Part shown: positions 1 through 9,164 of the stretch, one piece after another
Layout of the letters: each line of letters begins with the position of its first letter
Numbering within the stretch: position 1 is the first letter of the stretch
NCBI GenBank assembly: GCA_031272035.1
Contig: JAISUO010000069.1
Span: 1-62,314, forward strand
Length of the DNA: 62,314 bases
Direction: 5' to 3'
DNA from: Synergistaceae bacterium
Lineage (GTDB): Bacteria; Synergistota; Synergistia; Synergistales; Aminobacteriaceae
Notes under the pieces: generated by a model
What the model saw: only the letters and a program-made list of their open reading frames with translations
Told to the model about the DNA's origin: nothing
Database searches by the model: none
Position numbers and translations under genes: made by a program

Positions 1-1194
1 TGAAACGTAACGGACTCGCAGCACGCCAGATTTTTCGATCAGGTTTTTCATGAGGTCATATTTTTTCCGAAAATGAGCGCGCAATTTTTCTAAATACACC
101 GACATCTTCCCTTTTCGCAGAAAACGTTCAAAACACTGCTGTTGTAAGTCGGGAGATGAAATATCGGAATAAAATTTCGCGGAAACGACCCGATCGACCA
201 GTTTTTTGGGCAGGATCATGCAACCCAGACGCAATCCTGGCATAAGAATTTTTGAAAATGATTTCAGGTAAACGACTCGATCGTTGGTGTCTCTGGATTT
301 TAAAAGTGCATGAGGTTTCTCGTCAAAGTAAATTTCTGACTGGCAGTCGTCTTCGATGATAAGAAAATTGTGTCTTTCCGCAAGTTCCATCAATCGAAAG
401 CTGTTTGCTTCAGAGAGACATACGCTGGTGGGGCATTGAAAAACGGGCATACAGTATAAAAAATGTATTTTTCTTTTCTCCAGTATTCTCTCCAGGCTCT
501 TTATGTCCATTCCTTCTTCGTTTACCGGTATGGAAAGAATTGTCGCTCCCGCTCTCGTAAAGGTATTGAGCGCTACCGTATAACTGGGATTTTCTGCCAG
601 CATGACGCTGCTGGGGTCAATTATCGATTTGCACAGCAGGTCGATCCCCTGTTGGCTGCCGTTTAATATCTGTATACATTCCGGTTGGGTTTTCACCCCC
701 TGTTCCTCGAAATATTCCCGAAGCCGCTGACGCAGATGATAGTTCCCCTGAGCTTCACGATAGGCGAAACTCTTAGAAAGCCCTGATTTTGCCAGCTCGA
801 TGAGAATTTCCTCGAAGTCGTGGGTTGGATAAATGTCGATGTACGGCGTCGCACTGGAAAAGTTGATTAAAGGCTGTTCGAATACCTGACCTTTATTGAA
901 GTTCTCCAGCACAATTTTCTCGGAGAAAAAATGAGAGCGGTGGAGGGCCTTGACGTAACAGCCGCTTCCCTGAACAATACTGATGATGCCCGTTTCTTCC
1001 AGCATTTCGTAAGCGTGAATGACAGTCGAAATGTTTATTCCGTATCTTTGCGCAGTTCTCCTGTAAGAAGGCAGTTTATCCCCCGGACGCAGCGTTCCGT
1101 TGATGATTTCGCGCTCAATGTTGTTATGGAGCTGTAGATACAGACTGTCATTTTTTGTTTTATGCGCACTGGAGTCCAAATGAGAAAACATCAT
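1..1194 (-). CDS. MocR/GntR-family transcriptional regulator with aminotransferase-like domain (partial)
   Basis: Reading the minus strand from ATG-ATG at 1194 gives 398 codons without a stop; the 3' end lies beyond the left edge. Residues about 15-80 form a GntR winged-helix domain (LYLQLHNNIEREIINGTLRPGDKLPS is its opening stretch in meaning: a short, regularly spaced helix followed by the RPGDKLPS turn). The rest is a fold-type I PLP aminotransferase domain with an IIEDDC segment and a SFSKILMPGLRLG segment whose Lys is the expected PLP lysine. MocR proteins use PLP or an amino-compound ligand to control nearby genes. It diverges from the TRAP operon starting at 1439, so it is the probable regulator of that operon (inference). 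Confidence 0.88.
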   Translation of the reverse strand, partial: MMFSHLDSSAHKTKNDSLYLQLHNNIEREIINGTLRPGDKLPSYRRTAQRYGINISTVIHAYEMLEETGIISIVQGSGCYVKALHRSHFFSEKIVLENFNKGQVFEQPLINFSSATPYIDIYPTHDFEEILIELAKSGLSKSFAYREAQGNYHLRQRLREYFEEQGVKTQPECIQILNGSQQGIDLLCKSIIDPSSVMLAENPSYTVALNTFTRAGATILSIPVNEEGMDIKSLERILEKRKIHFLYCMPVFQCPTSVCLSEANSFRLMELAERHNFLIIEDDCQSEIYFDEKPHALLKSRDTNDRVVYLKSFSKILMPGLRLGCMILPKKLVDRVVSAKFYSDISSPDLQQQCFERFLRKGKMSVYLEKLRAHFRKKYDLMKNLIEKSGVLRVRYVS

Positions 1195-1438
1195 ACACCC
1201 CCAAGAAGCGTTGCTTTAAATTTCTGACCTCCGATTTGGCAAGAGTTGTTGTTTTGTTATTATGCACTGGAAAAATTGTATCGAAACACTTTCTAGTTTT
1301 GAATTCTTGAAAATATATAAAAATAGTATAGAGTTATCATTGGAAAATATCTATAAATAAGTGACCTGTGCTTACCCGCTTTATCATAATGATGTCAATT
1401 TATTATCTAAAAAACAAATGGGGAAAGGGTGAAAGTGT
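1195..1438. promoter_or_regulatory. Divergent control region between the MocR gene and the TRAP operon
   Basis: This AT-rich spacer must hold both promoters and the regulator site. A perfect 11-base palindrome ATCATAATGAT lies at 1383-1393, about 45 bases before the dctP start. A GGGGAAAGGG ribosome site sits just before the GTG at 1439. No promoter with both boxes close to consensus could be chosen with confidence. Confidence 0.45.
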
Positions 1439-2428
1439 GTGAAGAAATTAATCGCTCTGATGGTTGTGTGTTCGAGTTTTATGTTCGGTATTTCCAGCAG
1501 CAGTGCGGCGCCTGTCGTTATTAAAATTTCCAATCCGGTTACCGAAAATTCAACGTGGTACAAGGGACTCCTCAAATTCAAAGAGATTATCGAAGAAAAA
1601 ACCAGCGGAAAATACGAAGTGCAGATTTACAACAGCGATCAGTTGACAGCGGGAAACCAGACCCAGGCTCTGGAAATGATCCAAATGGGCGCCACGGATT
1701 TTGATTGCCGCGGTATGGTTATTCATACCGTTCTCGATGATCGCTTTACGGTGGTGAACATGCCCTTTATCCTGCCTGACCTTGAAACCGTCGATAAAAT
1801 TCTTTCCGGTTCCGGCAAAGAGGCTTTGTTTCAATTCGCTTCCGAAAATGGTTTGCACCCCCTGGCTCTGGGTGAGTCCGGCTATCGCCAAATCACCAGC
1901 GGCCCTAAAGCCATCCGCGTTCCGGCGGACATGAAAAACCTGAAAGTCCGGATTCCCTCCATGCCCATGTTTTTTGACCTGTTCGAAATTCTTGGGGCAA
2001 ACCCGACCACCATTAACATGAGCGAGGTATTTACGGCTTTGCAGCAGGGAGTCATCGACGCCCATGAAAATCCTCTGGATGTTTCCAGGTCGTATAAAAT
2101 CAATGAAGTGCAAAAATACATCACTTTATGGAATGCCGTCTACGACCCCATTTTGTTCTGTTGCAGCGAGCAGTTCTGGGCCCGCCTTTCCGATGAAGAA
2201 AAGACTCTTTTCCAGAATGCCTCCTATGAAGCGTTGAACTATCATAAACAACTGGTTCGTTCGTAAAACGACTCCATTCTCAAACTTTTCAGTGAAACAA
2301 TGGAAATCATCAGGCCGACGGAGGAAGAAATGGCTCAGTGGAAAGCGGCGGTGCAACCTGTATATGAAAAATGGTATGGCAAAATTGACCCGAAAATTTG
2401 GGCGGCTTTTGGTTATACCAAAAAATAA
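1439..2428 (+). pseudogene. dctP: TRAP transporter substrate-binding protein DctP, interrupted by an in-frame TAA
   Basis: This is the periplasmic solute-binding subunit of a TRAP transporter, starting at GTG 1439 after a GGGGAAAGGG site. It has a signal peptide (about residues 1-24, ending SSSAAP) and the DctP fold, including the TLETVDKIL and LKVRIPSMP regions. A TAA at 2264-2266 stops it at 275 residues. The same frame then continues for 53 more codons (NDSILKLFSE... to AAFGYTKK) to a TAA at 2426-2428, and these encode the normal C-terminal helices; the total of about 329 residues is the usual family length. A single base change (for example AAA to TAA) would explain it. It could be a true nonsense mutation, a sequencing error in a draft genome, or readthrough; dctQ and dctM look intact. 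Confidence 0.85.
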
Positions 2429-2628
2429 CATTGTTGACAGGTGTTTATAATCACTGCTCCCTGCCGGCGGCACTTCAACGGCAGGGAGTATTTTGAGTTC
2501 GATTTCGCCCCCGCCGGTGGGGTGTGTCTGTCTTTTCCAAAAGCAGAATTTCCGCTTCGTTTTTTATTGTTTTTCATTGTCTTTCATTGAAAAATTCTTC
2601 AAAAAGATCGTTCACAGGAGGCGTGTTT

Positions 2629-3117
2629 ATGACCGTTGTAAAAATGCTGGCGTATTTCGTCCGCCACCTGGAGGAGATCGTAATCGGCCTCAGCATGATC
2701 GTTATGATCGTCATCAATTTTGGGAACGTGCTTTGCCGATACGTGATCAATTTTTCTTTCGGATTTACGGAAGAATTATGTGTGATGCTGTTTATTCTTG
2801 TCAGCTTCATGGGGGCGGCCATGGCAGCCAGATACCGGAACCATCTGGGATTTGACATGTTACTCGAAAAATTTCCGCCTAAGATGAGAAAAGCTGTGGA
2901 AACCGCTACTCTGGTTCTTACCCTGGCTCTCATGGGCATTATGTTCTATTACGGACTGAGCCGATGTCGAAATTTATACAGGTATAAAAGTGTCAGCGCC
3001 TCCATGAGAATCCCTGAGTGGATTCCAGGGCTGATTATCCCGGCAGGCAGCATTGCCATTGGTATTCGAACAATACAGGCTTATCTGGAAAAATATCGAC
3101 GGGATAAAACGCGGTAG
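2629..3117 (+). CDS. dctQ: TRAP transporter small membrane subunit DctQ
   Basis: A 162-residue protein with four predicted membrane helices (around residues 17-37, 52-70, 90-112 and 133-150), matching the DctQ/YiaM small permease subunit. That subunit bridges the binding protein and the DctM transport subunit in the inner membrane. ATG 2629 is chosen because of a CAGGAGG ribosome site at 2614-2622; in-frame codons further upstream lack one. The 200-base gap after dctP is unusual for a TRAP operon but contains no other gene. Confidence 0.9.
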   Translation: MTVVKMLAYFVRHLEEIVIGLSMIVMIVINFGNVLCRYVINFSFGFTEELCVMLFILVSFMGAAMAARYRNHLGFDMLLEKFPPKMRKAVETATLVLTLALMGIMFYYGLSRCRNLYRYKSVSASMRIPEWIPGLIIPAGSIAIGIRTIQAYLEKYRRDKTR

Positions 3118-3142
3118 GCTGGAACAGGGAGGAAAGAAACGG

Positions 3143-4423
3143 ATGACCATAATCTTATTCGGCTGTTTTGTTCTCTTTGTATTTTTGGGAATGCCCATTG
3201 CCATATGTTTAGGGCTCTCGTCTGTGGGAGCTATTCTGTACAACAATATTCAACTGGTGATCGTTCCCAACATCATGTACTCCGGTACCGGCAAGTACAG
3301 CCTTCTGGCTATCCCTTTTTTTGTGCTGGCTGGCGTTATCATGGAGAAAGCGGGAATATCTCAAAGACTGATCAAATTTGCCTCGGTGATGGTGGGGCAT
3401 ATTTTTGGCGGTTTGGCTATAGTTACCGTTCTCGTTTCCTGCTTTTTTGCCGCTATTTCCGGTTCCGGCCCGGCAACGGTGGCGGCCCTGGGCCCCGTAC
3501 TCATTCCGGCCATGTTTAACGCCGGTTACGAAAAAGACTGGGCGGCCGCGTTGGTGGCCAACGGGGGTAATATAGGCATTATCATTCCTCCCAGCGTCGT
3601 TTTCGTCATCTATGGCGTGCTGGCGGAAGTGTCCATCGGCAGGTTATTCACAGCCGGCATCATTCCGGGAATTTTGTTTGGCGCTGCTTTGATTTTCTGT
3701 TCTCTGTTCTCCCTGCGGAATGAAACAAAACTGAAAACTTTATCAAGAGCCACTGCGCGGGAGCGCTGGAAGGCTTTCAAAGATGCCTTCTGGGGATTGA
3801 TGACGCCGGTTATTATTTTGGGCGGAATTTACGGAGGCTTCGTCACCCCTACGGAAGCGGCCGGCATTGCCGCGGTATACGGACTTCTGGTGGGTGTTTT
3901 TATTTATAGAGAAATCAAACTGAAAGATTTGTGGCGACTGTTCGTTGATGCGGGCATTTCTTCAGCTGTGATCATGTTTGTCATAGCCAACGCTTCGGTG
4001 TTTGCCTGGATTCTCACCACCAGCCAGCTGGCAGCCAGGATTGCCCAGAATTTGATCGGACTTACCAACAGCAGCGTATTAATGCTGCTTCTTATCAATC
4101 TGATTCTGCTGCTTGCCGGTTGTTTTTTGGATACGGGGTCCGCGATGTATATTTTTATTCCTATTTTATTGCCGGTCGTCAGGCATTTTGGCATTGATCC
4201 GCTGCATTTCGGAGTGATTGCGACAGTCAACCTGGCTATCGGAATGGCTACTCCGCCGGTGGGACTTGACCTGTTTGTGGCCTGCAACATTTCCGGAGTG
4301 GGACTGAAGGAAATCTCTTATCAAACCCTTCGATTTGTGTTCAGCAGCCTCATTTCTCTGTTGCTCATCACTTATCTGCCCTTCCTCAGTACATGGCTGC
4401 CTGAAGCGGTTCGAGTGAAGTGA
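3143..4423 (+). CDS. dctM: TRAP transporter large permease subunit DctM
   Basis: A 426-residue protein with about 12 hydrophobic segments. It shows typical DctM sequences: FLGMPIAICLGLSS near the start, AAISGSGPATVAALGPV, GNIGIIIPPS, VTPTEAAG and ATPPVGLDLFV. It is the channel-forming subunit that drives uptake of the ligand held by DctP with an ion gradient. ATG 3143 follows a GGGAGGAAAG ribosome site. The substrate cannot be told from sequence; the family mostly carries C4-dicarboxylates, other organic acids and sialic acid. Confidence 0.94.
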   Translation: MTIILFGCFVLFVFLGMPIAICLGLSSVGAILYNNIQLVIVPNIMYSGTGKYSLLAIPFFVLAGVIMEKAGISQRLIKFASVMVGHIFGGLAIVTVLVSCFFAAISGSGPATVAALGPVLIPAMFNAGYEKDWAAALVANGGNIGIIIPPSVVFVIYGVLAEVSIGRLFTAGIIPGILFGAALIFCSLFSLRNETKLKTLSRATARERWKAFKDAFWGLMTPVIILGGIYGGFVTPTEAAGIAAVYGLLVGVFIYREIKLKDLWRLFVDAGISSAVIMFVIANASVFAWILTTSQLAARIAQNLIGLTNSSVLMLLLINLILLLAGCFLDTGSAMYIFIPILLPVVRHFGIDPLHFGVIATVNLAIGMATPPVGLDLFVACNISGVGLKEISYQTLRFVFSSLISLLLITYLPFLSTWLPEAVRVK

Positions 4424-4424
4424 G

Positions 4425-4952
4425 ATGAGAAGTCTTATTCATCACAAAGAAGGCTGCCTGTTCCTTGTGCAGACGGATCACCTGTCAGGCGAGGATATTG
4501 GTGTTGCTATCGGTATTCTCTATGAATCCGGCGCGCGAAACGTGCAGGTCATTCCCACAATCACGAAAAAGAATCGACCGGCTTACATTTTTTTGATTGA
4601 CGCTTCCCAGGCCGAAACGGAAAATCTGGAGGAAGCCATCGTGCGGGAGTTGAGCGTAACGGGCTGGCATCGCCTGAATTCAGATCATTGTTATATTCCG
4701 GCTAAGGAGATGAAGCGAACTTTTTGCGTAAGTACTCCCGGCAGTTCTTTTTCATTTGTCGCCAGGGCAAAATGGGATGAGGGAGCGGCGCAGTGGCGGC
4801 CGGAACAGGAAGATTGCCTTTCACTCAGATTATTGCTGAAAGCCGGACTTGTTTCCCTCCCTGGAGTCATTGAAATCAAACGCAAATTGTCCGCGGCGTT
4901 TTCTTCGGAAGAAAAAGAACCTTCTATAGAGTTCGGCTCTCGTTCTGCGTGA
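4425..4952 (+). CDS. LarC C-terminal-domain-like protein (DUF111 family)
   Basis: 175 residues starting one base after dctM, so co-transcribed. Residues about 15-60 (TDHLSGEDIGVAIGILYESG, then a VxxxPTxxKKNRPAY run) resemble the C-terminal part of LarC, the CTP-dependent enzyme that inserts nickel into the pincer cofactor of lactate racemase. The N-terminal LarC half is absent and no larA, larB or larE is in the window. It could be a stand-alone cofactor or nickel accessory for the 600-residue protein next door, or a repurposed domain. Similarity judged by eye; function unproven. Confidence 0.55.
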   Translation: MRSLIHHKEGCLFLVQTDHLSGEDIGVAIGILYESGARNVQVIPTITKKNRPAYIFLIDASQAETENLEEAIVRELSVTGWHRLNSDHCYIPAKEMKRTFCVSTPGSSFSFVARAKWDEGAAQWRPEQEDCLSLRLLLKAGLVSLPGVIEIKRKLSAAFSSEEKEPSIEFGSRSA

Positions 4953-4991
4953 AAGTGTGCCAAAACTGCACTGAAGATGAGGAGGATCGAC

Positions 4992-6794
4992 ATGAAGAAC
5001 ATGGACAGGGATAAAATTATATCCGCGGCGGTGATGGCGACGGCAGCAGATGTCTGCAACATGACCTGCGACCGGATCGAATCTCTGAAGGCCGGGCACG
5101 GTATGCTGAATTTGGCCATTCACACGACAGGCAACGTTATCGCGGAGTCCATTTTGAGCGGAATGGACACAAAACTGAGCAATGCGAACGTACAGACTCT
5201 TCCTTTGGACGACGTGATGAAAAAAGTCGTTCAGACAGCGAAAGATTCCGGATGCGACGGAGCCAACGCCGCTCTGATCTCCGCTGTGATGATCTACATG
5301 GCCGGGACGGCGGCTCAGGTCGGAATACCCGCCGGCAACAGAAAACTGGGAGCCATAGCGAGAATTGCCGCAGGGGCGGACCGGTGCGGGGTGGCTACGA
5401 TCCCTACGGCAAAAATGGGGAGTAAAATTTCCGGATTTGCGGCAGTTCAGGCGATTTATCAGGCCATGTGGGAGGGGAAACTGACGCGGATCAACGGATA
5501 TAAATTGCCTTTAAATGTAGGTGTAAGCCCATTTTATGGTCACAGTGCCCTGGGAGAAGATTATTGTTTTCCGGATTTGGCAATCAATGGCGCTAAAATC
5601 GGAACCAAAGCCATGATGGATGCCTGTGCCGGAGCCGGGATGGCTCCTCACGCCTTCACCTGCGCGTTGTTCGGCGCGGCCGCCATTCTGGAGATCGTCC
5701 ATCCCGATGCGGAAGTGGCGGAAGAACACGGCGTTTACGGCAAAATCAATACAGCTTATCTTGCGGGCAAGACCGCGGCGGAAACCGCAGGTTTGCCCGA
5801 AAAACTTCACATTAAGGGAATCGATGAAGAATATGACACGGCGAGGCTTATCGGCGATTTGGGTTTGATTTTGAAAGATGTCGGAGGACCTTCCGTCATT
5901 GGCATGATGGCACTGAGCGAGATCATGGCGGCGTTCAGAGAGGGAATTGCCGGTTCTTCCGGGGGTGCGGGAAATTCTCCCCTGGGACATCTGGGAGGGT
6001 ATGCGGTGGTGGCAATGAAAGCTCTGCTGCATTTCAGGGGAGATAAGGAAGCGGCGAAAAAAGCCTGGGTGGAAGAACGAATCGGCAGCAATATGAGCCC
6101 CGAGCACGCGTTGTGCAACATTTATTTTGTAGCGAAAAAAGCTGCGGAAATCAAACCGGGGCCTGTGACGGACGTATTGTTGGATGGCGCTTACCCTGCG
6201 CTCGCTCAGGGAATTTTCCGCCGGGCTTCTTTTGCTTATGACGAACTCTCCTCCGGTAAAAAATTGGAGGAAGTGGTCGCCTCGCTGGAAGCGGAGCGGA
6301 AAGCAACTATCGAGGCCGGAGCCGCAAAAATTCTTTCCGAAAAACTGGGAAAAAAGATCTCCGTCAAAATTCTCACGATTCGTCCGGCAGCCAGAAGAAA
6401 AATCAGCAAACTGGCAACCCGCTATCTGTCTTTCGACCCCTATTTTGATATTGAAGTCACAGCAGACGGAAAAACGACTGTGCTGAAGGGCCTGGCCAAC
6501 GACATCATCCCGAAAGCGGTCCTTGGAGAACTGCCGGACTTACTGTGGGCCATTCCGCCTGCCTGTCCTCCCTGTGCGGAAATTGTACTCAGCGGCAACA
6601 ATCTGTTGAACATCGTAGTTCCGGTAGCGGTGGCCTGTGTTTTGAAGTTGCATGAACCTGCGGAAGCTGCGGAAATTGCAGAAAAGGCCGCCTATATTAC
6701 AGCCTCCATTCCCGGTGCAAAAGCTCCGGCCCGTAAAATCGGAGAACTGGCCGTGAATATTATGAATTTTACGTTATCGGGTTCCGTTTCATAA
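4992..6794 (+). CDS. Conserved protein of unknown function, 600 residues, in the TRAP operon
   Basis: I do not recognise the family. ATG 4992 is preferred over ATG 4977 because the latter lies inside the GAGGAGG ribosome site at 4979-4985. The N-terminal 430 residues are Gly/Ala-rich with several short hydrophobic stretches but no signal peptide. Noticeable blocks are NLAIHTTGNVIAESIL, GIPAGNRKLGAIARI, GVSPFYGHSALGEDYCFPD and AGSSGGAGNSPLGHLGGY. After a charged linker near 420-450, the last 150 residues form a second domain containing an AIPPACPPCAEI cysteine pair. The conserved-looking Gly, His and Cys blocks suggest an enzyme. It is flanked by a LarC-like protein and a DUF169 protein behind a TRAP transporter, so a role in breaking down the imported compound is likely (inference). 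Confidence 0.6.
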   Translation: MKNMDRDKIISAAVMATAADVCNMTCDRIESLKAGHGMLNLAIHTTGNVIAESILSGMDTKLSNANVQTLPLDDVMKKVVQTAKDSGCDGANAALISAVMIYMAGTAAQVGIPAGNRKLGAIARIAAGADRCGVATIPTAKMGSKISGFAAVQAIYQAMWEGKLTRINGYKLPLNVGVSPFYGHSALGEDYCFPDLAINGAKIGTKAMMDACAGAGMAPHAFTCALFGAAAILEIVHPDAEVAEEHGVYGKINTAYLAGKTAAETAGLPEKLHIKGIDEEYDTARLIGDLGLILKDVGGPSVIGMMALSEIMAAFREGIAGSSGGAGNSPLGHLGGYAVVAMKALLHFRGDKEAAKKAWVEERIGSNMSPEHALCNIYFVAKKAAEIKPGPVTDVLLDGAYPALAQGIFRRASFAYDELSSGKKLEEVVASLEAERKATIEAGAAKILSEKLGKKISVKILTIRPAARRKISKLATRYLSFDPYFDIEVTADGKTTVLKGLANDIIPKAVLGELPDLLWAIPPACPPCAEIVLSGNNLLNIVVPVAVACVLKLHEPAEAAEIAEKAAYITASIPGAKAPARKIGELAVNIMNFTLSGSVS

Positions 6795-6845
6795 TTTGTT
6801 GAGAAAGGCCTGTTCTTATCGTCAGTTCAAAAGGAGGGGATTTTT

Positions 6846-7637
6846 GTGTCTGATATTTGTGAGGAAATGAACAGAATGGTCAGCGAGTATCTGCGTACAG
6901 CAACCTTTCCGGTCGCCGTCAAAGTGTACAGGAAAGGGGAGTCCGTGCCGCCGGAATGCAGAGCGAAGGCCCCGCTGAAGGATTTCGGGCATCGACTGGC
7001 GGTTTGTCAGGCCGTTACGATGGCGCGGAAACTGGGCAGCGTGATTCAGTTGTCCAAAAAGGACCAGGCCTGTCCGCTGGCTCAGGTCATTCTGGGATAT
7101 GCGGAAGAGCCGGATTTCATTAAGGACGGCAGCGTGGTCTATCCTCTTTATGTCAGCAATATGGAGGCGGCGAAAAGGACTCAGGAGACGACGCCTAAAA
7201 TGCCGAAAGCGGATACCGGCGCGATCCTTGTGGCCCCGCTGCATCGAGCCGCCTTCGAGCCGGACGTGATCATCCTCTACGGTAACGCCGCTCAGATCGT
7301 CCGCATGGTGCAGGGCGCGCTCTACCACGAAGGCGGGTACATCGAATCGCGTTTTTCCGGACGGGGAGCCTGCGGAGGCGAAATAACCGTACCTCTGACG
7401 CAGCAGAAATGCAACGTCATCGCTCCGGGAGGAGGCGAACGGGTCTTTGCTCTCACTTCCGACGAGGAACTGGCTTTTGCGGTTCCATCCTCACAGTTTC
7501 AGTCATTCATTGAGGGCGTTATCGAGACGCACAAAGGCGGCGTGGCTCGAATTCCCACACCCATAGCGGGCGTCAACCTGGAGCCCAGGTGGCCCTCCAC
7601 CTACGAAAAGCTCGCAGCGTACATGGAGTCGCAGTGA
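6846..7637 (+). CDS. DUF169 family protein
   Basis: 263 residues, GTG start at 6846 after AAAGGAGGGG at 6829-6838. It matches the DUF169 family: an N-terminal PVAVKVYRKGESVP strand, a CQAVTMAR cysteine and a KDQACPLA cysteine, a PDVIILYGNAAQIVRMVQGA block, and a GRGACGGEITVPL block. The conserved cysteines suggest metal or Fe-S binding. DUF169 has no settled function. It is the last gene of the TRAP-linked operon, 50 bases after the 600-residue protein. Confidence 0.85.
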   Translation: MSDICEEMNRMVSEYLRTATFPVAVKVYRKGESVPPECRAKAPLKDFGHRLAVCQAVTMARKLGSVIQLSKKDQACPLAQVILGYAEEPDFIKDGSVVYPLYVSNMEAAKRTQETTPKMPKADTGAILVAPLHRAAFEPDVIILYGNAAQIVRMVQGALYHEGGYIESRFSGRGACGGEITVPLTQQKCNVIAPGGGERVFALTSDEELAFAVPSSQFQSFIEGVIETHKGGVARIPTPIAGVNLEPRWPSTYEKLAAYMESQ

Positions 7638-7681
7638 TAAAGTGTGAATTACAGTAAAAGCTGGAACGGTTTTTAATAATT

Positions 7682-7744
7682 TTCCTCACCGAAAAATGAG
7701 CTTTTTGGTGAAACCATTCACCGAATAGCTTGATATTTGGTGAA
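7682..7744. repeat. TCACC/GGTGA iterated repeats before the DUF4143 ATPase gene
   Basis: Four copies of a short motif lie within 63 bases in alternating orientation: CCTCACCGA at 7684-7692, TTGGTGAA at 7705-7712, TTCACCGAA at 7717-7725 and TTGGTGAA at 7737-7744. Adjacent copies can pair (TCACCGAAAAA with TTTTTGGTGA). The block lies just before the ATG at 7769. The 11-mer TTCCTCACCGA at 7682-7692 recurs beyond the gene at 8916-8926. It could be an operator for autoregulation or a boundary of a mobile cassette. Confidence 0.6.
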
Positions 7745-7768
7745 TGAAGCTGATAAAATACCCTCATT

Positions 7769-8908
7769 ATGGAAATATATTCGAGGGATTTGGAAAAAAG
7801 CATCAGGAACCGCCTGTTCGAGAACGGGAAAATCATCGTCCTTTACGGGCCGCGGCAGACGGGCAAGACGACGCTGGCGAAAAAAATCCTGCGCGAGTGC
7901 GGCGACGAAAAAAATTTTTTCAACTGCGAAGACTCGTCCGTCGCCGAGACGCTCGCCTCGCACAGCGCCGCGCGGATGAAAAATTTCTTCGGCACGGGGG
8001 ACGTGATCGTGCTGGACGAAGCGCAGACCGTGCAGAACATCGGTCGCGCCCTCAAGATTTTTGTCGACGCGTACCCGGAAACGCACATCATCGCCACAGG
8101 GTCGTCGAGCTTCGACCTGGCGAACAAAATAAACGAACCACTGACCGGACGTCACTACGAATACTTTTTGTATCCGCTCAGCTTCAACGAAATAGCTCAG
8201 ACGTCCGGCAACCGCGTCCTGTTTGAAAACCTGGAGAGCCGCCTGATCTATGGAAACTATCCCGAGATAGTCACGGCAAAATCTTTCGCCGACGCGCGGG
8301 AAAAACTCACCGCGCTGGCAACGAGCTATATGTACCGCGATGTTTTCAAATTCGGCAGCGTCAAAAACCCGGAGGTCCTCTCGAACATTCTGCGCGCGCT
8401 CGCCTTTCAGGCGGGGAGTGAAATCTCCCTGACGGAAATCGGCGGTTTGACCGGCGCGGACAAAAACACCGTGGCGAGTTACATCCGTCTCCTGGAGCAG
8501 GCGTTCATCGTTTTCCGCCTTCCGTCGTTCAGTCGAAATATGCGGAACGAAATCAAAAAAGGCAAAAAGATTTATTTCTTCGACAACGGAATCATTTCCG
8601 CCCTCACAGGCAATTTCGCCGCCCCTGAAACTGGCCGCGACGTGGGCGGTTTGTGGGAAAATCTGATGATGAGCGAACGGTTGAAATACAACCAGAACCA
8701 TCAGCTTTACAAGACGCTGTATTTCTGGCGCCGGAAAGGAGCGGGGGAGATCGATCTGGTAGAAGAACACGACGGCGCGCTTTATCCTTACGAGTTCAAA
8801 TGGAACAAAAACAAAATCTCCGCCGGCGCGCGTTCTTTTGTGGAAAATTACGGGACGCGCCAGGTCGAAATCGTCAACAGGACGAACTTTATCGACTTCG
8901 TGCGGTGA
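7769..8908 (+). CDS. AAA ATPase with C-terminal DUF4143 domain
   Basis: 379 residues. The N-terminal AAA_14 domain has Walker A (YGPRQTGKTT, about residues 26-35), Walker B (VIVLDEAQ, about 78-85) and a sensor TGSS. The C-terminal half is the DUF4143 domain, with the nuclease-like FWRRKGAGEIDLVEEHDG stretch seen in this family. Such ATPases are numerous in many anaerobe genomes and are not tied to a known pathway. Base use (many CGC/GCG, runs of A) differs somewhat from its neighbours, and the gene is bracketed by a short direct repeat, which together hint at acquisition as a unit. Confidence 0.88.
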   Translation: MEIYSRDLEKSIRNRLFENGKIIVLYGPRQTGKTTLAKKILRECGDEKNFFNCEDSSVAETLASHSAARMKNFFGTGDVIVLDEAQTVQNIGRALKIFVDAYPETHIIATGSSSFDLANKINEPLTGRHYEYFLYPLSFNEIAQTSGNRVLFENLESRLIYGNYPEIVTAKSFADAREKLTALATSYMYRDVFKFGSVKNPEVLSNILRALAFQAGSEISLTEIGGLTGADKNTVASYIRLLEQAFIVFRLPSFSRNMRNEIKKGKKIYFFDNGIISALTGNFAAPETGRDVGGLWENLMMSERLKYNQNHQLYKTLYFWRRKGAGEIDLVEEHDGALYPYEFKWNKNKISAGARSFVENYGTRQVEIVNRTNFIDFVR

Positions 8909-8915
8909 ACTGCCA

Positions 8916-8926
8916 TTCCTCACCGA
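8916..8926. repeat. Right copy of the TTCCTCACCGA direct repeat
   Basis: The same 11 bases as at 7682-7692, in the same orientation, 8 bases after the stop of the DUF4143 ATPase gene. Similarity continues weakly (GAAAAATGA on the left, GACAATGA on the right). The remaining spacer to miaA (8927-9164) holds only a small CCTCC/GGAGG hairpin near 8965-8983. Confidence 0.55.
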
Positions 8927-9164
8927 CAATGATCCCAAATGAGGCCCAGCGGCAGTCATGAACCTCCAACGCAGTCGGAGGACTGTTTGTCCCCGCCGGA
9001 AAAAGAAAATCAGGGAAAGAAAACTGAACTGAATCCGAAAAACCGCACTTGCGTGAAAGAGCTTTATATACTAAGGTGAAGCAAGTTTTTGTTCCTGAAA
9101 GAGTTTTTTGAATCAGTTTTTTTGGGGGATGAGTTTTGAAAGCTTTTGAAGGACGAATTTTCAG

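Noticed and set aside
1550-2113. 187-residue minus-strand frame opposite dctP, and similar long antisense frames elsewhere
   Set aside because: These are shadows of the real genes; they lack ribosome sites and family similarity.
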